The translations under genes and the position numbers were made by a program. Below are positions 1-12,400 of a stretch of DNA of 64,000 bases, in pieces. How positions within the stretch are numbered: position 1 is the first letter of the stretch; each line of letters begins with the position of its first letter. The notes under the pieces were generated by a model. That model had not been told where the DNA came from. It saw nothing but the letters and a program-made list of their open reading frames with translations, and searched no databases. Origin of the DNA: Prosapia bicincta (taxonomy: Eukaryota; Arthropoda; Insecta; Hemiptera; Cercopidae); the NCBI GenBank assembly GCA_036971475.1, contig JBAIZL010000001.1, positions 98,284,350 to 98,348,349 of the forward strand. The letters are read 5' to 3'.

Positions 1-875
1 TGTTTTATTTTTACAAGATTAAGATTCTTGATCATCTCTGCCATTGAGATAATCAAATTTCATTAATTTCGGACTAAATCCATTATTTAATATTTGAAAA
101 ATTTCAGTTATTTGTTGTATAATAAGTATAACTCATTTATACTTCTTGAAAATTTCAAATAAAAATTACTTTTTATAAACATGCACTTGGAAATTCATGA
201 AAATGAACACAACCCAATGTTAACACATGCAATGTTAATAACCGCAATATAATAGTTATCAAACAAATGTCATCTACAAAATTATCCTTACCACCAGCTG
301 CAGCCCCACACCCAGCACTGAACAAAGAACAACTATGTATCCCTCCCTGGACAGCAGTAGTTATATTCCACCCAAATTGATTTTGTTTCAAATTTCACTC
401 ATTTTTTATTTATTGTAATCTAAAAAATAGATATAAATATATTAGGCCTACAATAAATTAAAACATTTATTACAAGAATATGTAATTTATTAATGACCAA
501 CTTATTGAGAAAATCTAACAAAACATATCACAGTTAATCAATCAGAACTCCAGTGTATTTCATATATTATTCACAATAATATATATATCTTCATATCTTC
601 AGATTTAAACAATTATTTGAGTACTATTAATTAATTGTTTCCCCACCTTATTTTTAATCATGTAATAGGAAATTTTGGAAAAATACCATTTTTTAAAGCT
701 GTGTTGTTCAAAAAGGCTTTGGCAATAAAAAATACAGCAAAAATGTCTAATAATTACGAATCTCCAAAATACAACTGAAATATAAGCTAAGGATAGCAGT
801 TTATTTAAATGTCCTGAAAGAATTATTTATAGGTAAACTAATTATTTTAACATAATGTTCACGGACAGTACCAAC

Positions 876-1018
876 CCTTAAGATAACATGGAGTAAATTA
901 TCGTGAAGTGTTTTAGCTGCATAAATCCCTCCTGCTGCAAAGAGAAAAGCTCTGACTAATGTGAACACAGAATTGAGCACAGCAATGGCCATATAAACAG
1001 TCAAGTAGTAACGACTAT
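876..1018 (-). CDS. ABCC10: ABCC10 coding exon 16 (residues 942-989, TMD2), last exon in window
   Basis: Acceptor TCACAGTTCCAG, donor TTAAGG|GTTGGT, 143 nt, phase 1 to phase 0. It encodes [40 protein letters not shown] and HVILR, the second TMD2 helix and the loop after it. An alternative donor four bases further (GTACTG) would leave phase 1. Further exons must lie left of position 1. Confidence 0.94.
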
Positions 1019-4000
1019 CTGGAACTGTGATAACAATCTATTTAAATTTTAAAATGAATTATGATCCATAATTTTTTTTACAAACTGAACACATTGCACA
1101 TCTATATAAGTCAAAGGCAATTAAAATAATGGCAAATGTTAAGTTTAAACTTAATGTGCATCTAATATTTTAATAGAACTGGGTAAAACTGTTATTTTTT
1201 ACCTGGTACTCTATACACAGAAGGGTAATAAGATCATTTTTCATTAAAAAGGACGTACTCTCTCCCTTTTAACATCTAACTAGTAGTCTAAAATAAATAT
1301 TGCTACAATTTATTCACTATTGCACATGATCTATTCAATTTTATTTTGAATTTCTCAATCAACATAAATAATGTTTACAAGTTAAACATTCCTGCTGAAA
1401 AAAGGACGTACTCTCTCCCTTTTAACATCTAACTAGTAGTCTAAAATAAATATTGCTACAATTTATTCACTATTCCACATGATCTATTCAATTTTGTTTT
1501 GAATTTCTCAATCAACATAAATAATGTTTACAAGTTAAACATTCCTGCTGAAACAATTACTATGTGCAAATAATGACCATTTACACAATTAAAGTAAAGT
1601 TGATTCACTATTCAATCTCCTACAGAAAGCAGTCACATATATAAAACAGCCGACAGATAATGAACAATGTACAGTCAAGAACTAGCTATCATATTGCTAT
1701 GATAGATTGTCATTACCCGATAGCAGCAAGGGACATCTTTAGAACACTAGTGTTGTCGTAGAGGGACATATTGAGAGATAAAGGTTACTGGACTCTTGCA
1801 TCCATCATCTACCATGGACATCGGGCTATCGGCTACACATGAAGCTGGACGCCTGTGCGAAGAAGTAAGTAAGTATATTGCTATGATAGAAAGATCTGCC
1901 CCCAATTTAGTTTTGTTTTGTTTCGACCTTTTAGAATGCCCTTATTAGTACCTCTGTTTTTGCTCTTTTAATTTTATTGATTTTATTAGTTTTATATTTA
2001 AGTGTAAGAGGAGTTTTAGAAGTTGAATGACTTCAAATACATCAACTAATAAAAATTACATCCATACTGTGGATAGGTGAAAAACAGAAATTATTTATAT
2101 TGTTTACTAATTTCTTGCAAGGAATAAACAAGTATTTTCATCTTATAATACAGCTAAGAAATCAGATGAGGTCACAGAAATGTGGAAATTGACAGTTGAA
2201 ATTGACATGTGGAAACTGAAAGTGAAATTCATAGGTTTAAGGTTTAAAAAATGTAATGTATTACTTGCAAATAGTGTAGTAGTAGTGGCCTACCTCTCTT
2301 AAGAAAATATATCCAGGTGAATACGCATACATAGATCCCTTTGTAAGAGTTGAATAACTGCAGAAAGAGTGTAACCACATTGTTATAAAGTGGTTTCTAG
2401 CTCATTTATACATAGTAGGAAAGGAAAGGCTTGATAGAGTGGCAAGATCAGCTTTATGGATACATCACAAAATGTACATCCTTTAAGATGGTGCAAAAGT
2501 AAAGTGGCTGGAAGTTTCAAAAATGAATTAGATAATACAGTGGTAAGATGAAAGAACAGGATGGATCCCTTTTAATATGCACACCGGGGAGAATCCCTAT
2601 CAGATCTGAAAATGTAATGGAACATCCTTCAGCAGATTGCAGACTTTAGTGCAAGAGCCAGAACAGGTGATATTCTAACAAAAAATTGTTTATAAGATTC
2701 ATCTCTGTGAGATTCATGAATATGAGACATAGCGGTGAAAAAAAAAAAAAAACAATTGAGCACATTCTTTTGCAATGCAATGCCCTGAGCCTCAGCACAC
2801 AAGAGAGATTCTTCAATTGCATTGATACACAGTGTGTGATATTCTTCAGAAGTCAGTGTGGAGGTTGGCTAAAGAGGTTTTAATATGATCATAGATTCAG
2901 GCTGAAAGCTTGTAAGAAGAATGTAAGGAAGAAAAAGAATACAAAATCCAATTAAACTCATCAATAAGTTAAAAGAATACTTGGGAAAAAATCCTAGAAA
3001 CATAATTCATTGAAAATAGTTTAATTTGAAAGATTACTAAAGAAACATGAAAATTAAATTCAAAAGTTAGATGAAATGTTATTTAAAACTTTTAAGGGAT
3101 TCAGAAATACAATTTACCCTGAGTAAACGATAATATTACGAATATATAAACGAATAATATTTTCTTTTGAGAACTGGTAAGCCCACTTCACTCTTGCTAA
3201 GGTGTATAATACTTTGAACATACATTACTAGCTTCTGACTGAGGTATATTTCAAAATTAAAAAAAAAAAAAAATGATAAACCAATAATCCAAGAACAATT
3301 TGAGCATAAAGAACGTAATCTTTCAGATACATTTTTGTACATCTCTTTCATAATTCAAATACTGAACTGAATATCTCAGAATTTTTTGTTTGAAATCAAA
3401 GAAACATGTGAATGGTGAGATTTCCTACAACTATCAACATGAACATGTTTACTAAGGATTATCAGCAGTGTTTTTTTGGACAAGAATAGGATATCTTTAA
3501 ATTTTTCTCAAATAGGAGTAAAATAGTCATATTTACTTACCACCTGTTACAGAATAGTTGCTGGTAGAGTTTTCTACATGTGTAACCCAGTAAGCCATCC
3601 ACCAGTCTGTGGCATTCCTTGAGAACTGCATTAATACTAAGCTTAAAAGTATCATTGGCATTAAACAATATCCAACAGCTGCCAAATAAGTTGAGTAAAC
3701 TTGCCAAGACAAACTTCCTGTCTCACGAGTTTCTTCTTCCAAGATGCTGTCACTATCATTAGAAGCAAGTTCTGGAGTAAAGGATGTGGTTCTTGAATCT
3801 GTTGTGTAATCCAGTTGACTAGAAGTGAGCAGTTCTGTGTAATCTGGTAAAACGTCTGACGGAGCTCCTGACAAGCAAAGCAGATATTATAACTGTATGA
3901 AGCAACTGTGGCTAAGTGTTTATTTTTAAATAAATAAAGCCTCTAAACCACAAATAACTTTTACTTAAACCTTATGTACATTTCAACTGCACAGCAATCA

Positions 4001-7000
4001 TCGTCAGACTAAAGAGTTTAACAAAGGACATTTTTTATCATCAATTAACAATGAACATAGAAACATAAAATTTACTTTTGAAATAGAGCATAATAAATGT
4101 TTACAATTTTTTATGTATTATGTTTTAGAAATAATAATAAAATTGAATTTGATATATATATTGGAAACATACAAATAATGATAGATACATCCCGGTAGAT
4201 TCTAACCATTGTAAATCCCAAAAATTAGCAGTTTTTAATACTATGGTTAATAGATTAAATACAATTCCATTGCATTAAAATAGATTTAAGTATGAGTTGG
4301 CCAAAATTAAAGAAATCGCTAAATTTAATGGATATGATCCTAAAATAATAGATAAGATATGAGAAAACAAAAATTAAAAAAGTTTAGAAACGATTCTACT
4401 ACCTTAATAACATAAAAAGAAAATATTAAAAATAAATACATTAGCCTACCATTCGATATGGATTTAACAAAGGGTTTAGAAAAAGTTTTTAAACAGATAA
4501 ATTTAAAAGTAGCTTACAAAAGCTTAAATAGCCTAAAAAATTTACTAGGTAACTCAAAAGATAAAATAAAGATGATTGATAAATCTGGGATTTATAAAAT
4601 AAATTGTAATTCATGTAGTAAAATTTATATTGGCCAAACAAAAAGAAAAATATTAACCAGATTTAATGAACATGTATTAGCCATATAAAATTTCAAAGAC
4701 CTGAAAAATCTAGTGTTGCACATATTCTAAACACTAAACACACTTAGAATTAAATGATCTCAAATTATTGAAAAATGTTAAATCAAAAGGTCTGTTGAAT
4801 AGTTTTGAAAGTTTGTACATTCACAAATATGACAAAAATAATTTATTAAATTGTGATAAAGAGCCTATCCCTAAATCTGTTATATTCATTAATTATGACA
4901 TAGTTATAATCTTTTTTTGTTAAATACATTAGTTTGTTTTTAGTAAATTGAAATAGTTATAATGGTAACTCTTCACCACGGAGTTGAAAGACAGGACCAA
5001 GTAGCAGAGGGAGGAATTTACTGCAATGTGATTGGTCGGACTAGTTTTTAAAAAAGGGACATGGCAAAGTAGTTACCGGTTTATGCCTATATATTTGATG
5101 TAGTATGTTGTTTAAGCTAGTTGTATTTTTAAATACCTCTGAAGATGATTGCTGTGCAAATAAAATGTATATAAGGTTTAAATAAAAGTTATTTGTAGTT
5201 TAAAGGCTTTATTTATTTAAAAATAAAGCAGATATTGTAGGAATTGTCATTTATATTTTAACAAAATATTTCTTAAACTTATTATTTTTTTAATAAAATT
5301 GTAACAAACACTTCAAATAAATTAGGTCATTATATGAAATAAGATAAAATGGAATAGCTTTTGTCAAATAAATGTTTTGAGAAAGAAATTTACACAGACC
5401 TTGCTGAATAATCTGTCCATTTTCCATCAGCAGTACAGTGTTAGCCGACAACAAATACTGTGACTGATGTGTGCAGAGGATTCTTGTCTTCTCTCGTAAT
5501 AACCCTAAGATACAGTAATTCAAAATATGTTTTGCCACTCTGGTATCCACTGCAGAAAATACATCATCCAGTAAATAAATACTGCGGTCCTATAAAGTTC
5601 AAATAGTGATATAGCATTTTGGGAGTGTAACTCAATGTCTTGTAATAATTATAATATTAAATTTAACTACGACAGTGTCTAAAACAAACCTTAAAGAATA
5701 CTTCACAATTAATGTGTATAAATAAAACTAATAATTTGAGACAGTTTGTGAGTTATGATTTTCCTACACAAGTCATTGAAATGCATATGAAAATTAATTG
5801 TTTATAATTGTGAGTTTGTGTACAGTTATTTATTAAGATATACATTATATTTATATTTCAATGCTTTGAGACTAAGCATTATTGATATTTGTGTTATTTA
5901 TGCTCTGTACTGTTGAGATAATCTATGGCTTTGATAATTTATAGGTAAAAATTGTTTAAAACATTTTAGTATCTAAAGTCAAGACCAAATATTTTATATA
6001 TTTGGGTTATTTACATATTTGATAAATATATAGAGATATAGATATTAGAGATAATAATAAATAATCTTCTATTACCTCAAGATATTGATTACATTTTCCA
6101 AAAGTGAATAAAAAATCACCCATAATATGACTATAATTTATATTTTAAATCTTATTGGCTTCATATCATTCATATTGAAATGACGTCTGAAATTATTACT
6201 TAAGTAATAAAAATTAACATCCGATAGACATTTTTTGTCTTATAGGAAATGCAAGCGCATCATTCTTGAAAGAAATTACCTTAAAAAAGTAATGAAAAAC
6301 AATAAATAATCTGTACTTTTTAATCATACATGAAAACATAATAGTTTACAAAATTTAGATTAAATATTTTTCTATAAACAATCTTTATTTACAACAAACA
6401 ATTTTGAAGACCAGTTTTTTCAGATGTAAAGAATTAAGTCCTAAGTTTTTTTTAACAGACATGCCTTAATTATTTATACTCATTTTTTTCATAACTTTTT
6501 TGAAAAAAAAACTGTATGAAATTTCTTGATGTAATCATCTTGAATTCACTGATTAAATTTTACACTACTTAACTAAGTGAATACGTAATTGCTTACTTGC
6601 TGACGCGTTTCAAAACAATCGTAGCTTTTACGAAGCAAACCTTCTACTAGCGGCTTTTGGCTCTTTACAAACGGTATGACAGGGTTGGATTTATGACAAT
6701 AAGGGGAGGTGTCGGTGACTTGTGTGATGTATTTGAAAAAAACTATTAGCTTCAAAGTGTGTGTGGTCATTAAGTATATTTTCCCTGTCGCGTAGTGTTT
6801 GTAGATTTCATATTTTTCTAAGGTTGTTAGTTTTTTACTCTGTTTTAATGTGTGTAGAATATGTAAATTAGTGTGTATGTCGGTATGTGTGTGTTGGGTG
6901 TTATTTAGGTGTTTTGCGTAGCTGGATTTAGGGTTTGTTTGGGTAATGTGTTCATCGAAGCGTGTGTAGAATGGCCTGCCGGTTTGACCAATGTAATAGT

Positions 7001-9391
7001 TGGGACAATCATTACAAGTTAATTTGTAAATACCTGAGAGTTTGTATATGTCAGTTTCTTTTTGAAAAGGTTGTATATGTTTTCTTAGCATGTTTGTTGT
7101 TTTGTAGGATATTTGGTAATGGAGTTTTTTGAATGTGGAGGCTATTTTGTGTTTTTATTGTGGTAGGTGAGGAATATGTATTTGTTATTTTTTCTGTGGT
7201 TTGTTTGTGTGGCTGTTTGATGGTGTTTATGTTTTATTTTCCTGAGAATGTTGTCTATGAGTGTGTGTTGGTAGCCGTTTTGTTGGGCGATGTATTTTAT
7301 GGTATCAGGTTCTTCGTCGTGGTCTTTCTGTAGCATTGGTATGTTTATTAGGCGGTGTAACATATGATTAAACATACAATAAACCTACCATAAGTAACGA
7401 ACATTCAACCCTTAAATCAATCATACAAAAACGCGACAAACATAACCTAAATTTCCTAAAAGCAGACAAAGGTAACTCCATCGTAATTATGCACCCACAA
7501 GACATCGACATGAAAGTCAACAGCTTCATTACTGAAAACAAAATAACCGAACTCCGATCAGACCCCACACCAAAATTCCAAACAGAAATTAAAAATCTTT
7601 TAAACAAATGCACCGAAATCATGAAAAGTGAACAAAAAAAATATTATAAACAAATAAAACTCCAAGCCCCCATATTAAATGCATTACCTAAAATCCACAA
7701 GGAAAACACACCCATCTGTCCACTAATCAATCACACACATGCACCAGCACATAAATTAGCCAAATACATAGACAAACTTATCAGAGACAACATAAACTTT
7801 CACAATCACACATCCATACACAATAACATAGACCTCATACACAAAATACAAGACATCCACATACCACACAACTCCACCATAGCCTCATTTGACATAAAAA
7901 ACCTTTATACTAATGTGCCAATAGAACACTGAACATACTACAAAATATGCTCACATCAAACAACACGCCACAAAAACTCACACATGAAATAATCACACTC
8001 ACCAAACTCATCACATCATAAAACTACTTCACGTACCAAAACAAATACTACACACAGAAAGATGGCCTCCCAATGGGTTCCCCTATCTCAGGCATCCTAG
8101 CAGAAATATTCATACACCACATCGAACAACAATATATGTAAATGACATTTTAATATTATACAACGGCAACAAAAGGCAAATCAAACAACTACATAATTAC
8201 ATTAATACCATACACGAAAACCTCACATTTACTCTCGAGTTAGAAGAAAACAATAGAATAAACTTTCTAGATCTTACTATCCCCAAACACAACACTAGAC
8301 ATAATTTCAAAATATGCAGAAAACCAACAACTACAGATATGGTCATACATAATACATCTAATCACCCCACACAACACTAACACGCTGCTTTTAATCACAT
8401 GTTACACCGTCTAATAAACGTACCAATGGTACAGAAAGACTACGACGAAGAACTTAATACCATAAAATACATCGCCCAACAAAACGGCTACCAACACACA
8501 CTCATAGACAACATTCTCAGGAAAATAAAACATTAACACCATCAAACAGCCACACAAACAAACCACAGAAAAAATAACAAATACATATCCCTCACCTACC
8601 ACAATAAAAACACACACAAAATAGCCTCCACATTCAAAAAAACTCCATTACCTAATATCCTAAAAAACAACAAACGCACTAAGAAAACATATACAACCTT
8701 TTCAAAAAGAAACTGACATATACAAACTCTCAGGTATTTACAAATTAACTTGCAACGATTGTCCCAACTATTACATCAGTCAAACCGGCAGGTCATTCTA
8801 CACACGCTTTGATGAACACATTACCCAAACAAACTCTAAATCCAGCTACGCAAAACACCTAAATAACACCCAACACACACACTAATTTAAATATTCTACA
8901 CGCATTAAAACAGAGTAAAAAACTAACAACCTTAGAAAAATATGAAATCTACAAACACTACGCAACAGACAGGGAAAATATACTTAATGACCACACAAAC
9001 TTTGAAGCCAATAGTCTTTTCAAATACATCACACAAGACGTCGACACCTCACCTAATGTCATAAATCCAATACTGTCATACCGTTTATAAAGAGCCAAAA
9101 GCCGCTAGTAGAAGGTTATCTTCGTAAAAGGAAAGATAGTTTTGAAACGCGTCAGCAATTACGTATTCATTTAGTTAAGTAGTGTAAAATTAGAAAAACT
9201 ATATATGAAGTTGATATATTACTATTGTAAATACTTTTATCCACCACTAAGTGCAATAATTTTACCTCACTGTGTAGAGTGATTCGACAATGGTCAAGTG
9301 ACCGAAAGGCGCCTCATCACACAAGGTAAAATTATTGCACTTAGTGGTGGATAAAAGTATTTACAATAGTAATATATCAACTTCATAATAT

Positions 9392-9461
<70 letters not shown>

Positions 9462-12400
9462 CCTGGTTTGTTAAAGCTATTTCTGTTATAGTTGTCATGA
9501 TGTACATAGAGGAATATTGGTTATAAAAAAATAAACTAATAATTACAAAATTTACTGAAAAAAAACAGTATTACATGAGATAGATTACAAAAACCATATA
9601 ATTGAAATTCATCTAGTTATACAGATACCATGTAAAAGATTCACAAAAGATCTTTATGGAGTTAAATACTTTAAGGCTATTACACGTATTTTACAAAACA
9701 AAACATATGAGCCTTTAGTATGCTAACCCCATGTAAATAAATATTAACAGAAATATCAGAATGAAAATAGGCCATTCTTCAGGAATGGTGATGGGATTAG
9801 CTACATTTTTTTTTGTTAAATGACATTTTAAAATATTTGTCAGTACCTGATAGACAGCTCTAGCCAAGGCTACTCTTGCTTTTTGTCCTCCACTGAGTGT
9901 GACCCCTCCTTCCCCAACACCAACCTGATCTCCTCCAGGAAATGTATCTATGTCTTGGGTCAGTGCACATGCATCCAATACAGCTCTGACAAACATCGAT
10001 CATGATAAGCAATGTTTACAAAAAATATAATATATCTACATTTTAATAAATATTACTTTCTTATAACAAATAATTATATGACTTACTTATACTTCGTTTG
10101 ATCGTATGTCTTGCCAAACAGAATATTGTCTCGGAGAGTGCCATGCTGTAGCCAAGGCGTTTGTGATACATAAGCAAATGCTAAAAATTAAAAAAACAAA
10201 AAACAAAAACCATTATTTTGTAATCAGTATTAAATTGTAAAAGTTGAACGTAACAGGATAAACTGTCTCTATTGTATAGTATATAATATAATATAAAAAT
10301 ATCTTTAGTATAAATTATTTATAAATTTTTAATTTTTATTTAAAAGAACTAAAGAAGGCAAATAATGCTAAAAATGTAAGGTGTTCATTATCATTGTAGT
10401 TATATCACATTTATCAAAGTTCCATCTCTGGATCGGGTCATTTATTTATTGTACAGTTTTCATAAAGGAAGGTGTTATTGTTACAATTTTCTTCTGTAGT
10501 TTATTGTTAAGAGATTACAAAGAAAAAAATTAAAAATTTACCTGGTTTTTTTAATTTTAAATGAAAACACTTCTGGTTCTTATAAAACAACCTTGCTTCG
10601 CAATTTCAGCTCAGAAATTGACATTTATGGCTGTCAATTTATGCTTTGAATGAGTCAAGCAACCTCATCCTCTAACAAACAAAGAACATATTTTTAACCT
10701 TTTAAAAAGATCTAACAATCTTTTAATCCTCCAACAAACTCCATCCTCTAGTCAGAAGTGTTTTCAAACAAGAAATAATTATTTGTGGAAAAAGATATAA
10801 AATAATTTATTCAAGAGTAGTTTATCACATAATTGGGAAAATAGATCAGAGAACACCTGCAACCATATCTTTCAAATCAAAAGATAAACTAAGGTCAATA
10901 AATTATTAACAATGTAAAATATAATCTTGGGCTAATAACTAATTTTAGAATATATTAAAATTTCAAAAATGTTACTAAATAAATTAGCCAATATGACAGA
11001 TAGTTATAATTCAACAGACAGGAAAAAAATTAAATAAATCAGTTCTCTGAATTAATAGCCAAATATAGAAATTTTAGACTAAATGCCCCTAAGTTTTGCT
11101 TCAAGTGGCCTTTAAATGATTTGTTAACTGAAACATCAAAAGGATCAAGGTGACTGTGCGTTACGAGAAATGCAGCAAGGGCAGCATGTTTTAAGTCTTG
11201 GATAGTGCTAAAGAGAGCTTGCTCCATAAAACCTTCACACAACCTTTCCATTAGCTCACTATTTAACAACTCTTCAGTGGACAAATTCATCCTAAAATAT
11301 CTATTTGAGAATAATTTTTCTGTTTCTAATAAAATCAGATGAAAGTTAATTCCTATCTGATGTGACACGTAGCATTATAGTAACTTTTTTTGTAGTCAAA
11401 TAAGAACAGTTTTACCTCCTTTGGTCTCTCGCATGTGACAGTATAGTTTAGTGCCATCTCAAAATACCCATGTGTCTTGAGTTTTTCCCAATTTTTCCCA
11501 AGTCAGTTACAAAGCATTAGAAATTTTGTAGTTTGTTCTAAAAATCTAGTGACAATTTTCAGTAGTTTGAAGTACAATGTCATAATGACAAATGGGTAAC
11601 TAGAATAAACATTTCACAGCAATTAAATGAAGCTTTGAAACCTACACTACTTAGAATGTTTGACCCCTTTTGCCCTGATTGAAAGAACTTGTCAGAGTAA
11701 TTGGAAAACCATTTTAATTTTGATTGGTGACAAAATTGAAAACAGCCTTATCTATTTGCCAGATTTTTAGATGCTTTCGTTGGTTAACATTGCAGCAAAG
11801 ACATATATTACACTAATATCAAATAGTTTGCAGGGCCTGATTACTGAAACATTCCACAAATAGAATCACTTTTCTCACCAACTTCATAACAAACCAATCC
11901 TTTCACAGGCATTGTGGACCATAACCAAGAACAGCACATAAGATAAACAGAAAAACAACAGAAAATGTAAATTATCAAGATAGGTAAAAGAATATAACAG
12001 AAATTTACTTCCTGATATTTCACAATAAAAGCTAATATTTTCTGTTCAAGTAATATTAGGAGATTACAATTATGTAATGAATTTGATAAAATAGGAAAAA
12101 CATTTTCTACAAGTGTAGAAAATATGCCTACCAGTTTTGTTATTGGTGACAGAAACGATTCCAGATGTCTTCCTGAGTTCGGCAAGTAAAGAAGCCAACA
12201 AGGTCGACTTACCACTGCCTACAGATCCTAGCACACCCACAAATTCTCCCTATAAGTAAAATTAAGATTAATAAATTAGCACTAAGATTGATTACACTTC
12301 AATCTACTTGGAATATGCTTAATGATAAGTTTTAATTGAACAATACTCATAATTTTTTGAACTGTCAGGATACACCTTGATATAGGCAGCTGACTATTTC

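Larger units (their letters stand above)
3889..5224 (+). mobile_element. Penelope-like element, family A, 5'-truncated, with 12-bp target duplication
   Basis: Element of about 1.34 kb flanked by the direct repeat AAAGCAGATATT (3877-3888 and 5225-5236). It has terminal inverted segments of about 88 bp (3921-4010 and 5137-5224). Inside are the C-terminal end of a reverse transcriptase and a GIY-YIG endonuclease, both on the plus strand. Each terminal segment contains a hammerhead-like motif, in opposite orientations. The element fills most of ABCC10 intron 14 and lies 21 bp from the exon 15 acceptor. Confidence 0.88.
6552..9192 (+). mobile_element. Penelope-like element, family B, inverted head-to-head dimer
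   Basis: A minus-strand, 5'-truncated copy (about 6552-7381) abuts a longer plus-strand copy (about 7382-9192). The outer ends are inverted repeats built around TTGCTGACGCGTTTCAAAAC. This palindromic layout is characteristic of PLE insertions. Both copies are broken by stops and frameshifts, so the insertion is older than the C3 copy. It lies in ABCC10 intron 13. Confidence 0.88.

Noticed and set aside
173..391. 72-codon open frame on the minus strand
   Set aside because: No similarity, no splice signals fitting ABCC10, composition like intron.
1700..1875. tRNA- or SINE-like stretch with GACGCCTGTGCGAAGAAG
   Set aside because: No cloverleaf and no A/B box pair could be formed.
6552..6680. 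Full hammerhead at the PLE-B end
   Set aside because: GAAACGCGTC and the AGC/GCT stem I fit the 3' half, but no CUGANGA box or adjoining stem II could be found.
7133..7333. Valine/phenylalanine-rich frame on the plus strand
   Set aside because: Antisense shadow of the PLE-B RT tail.
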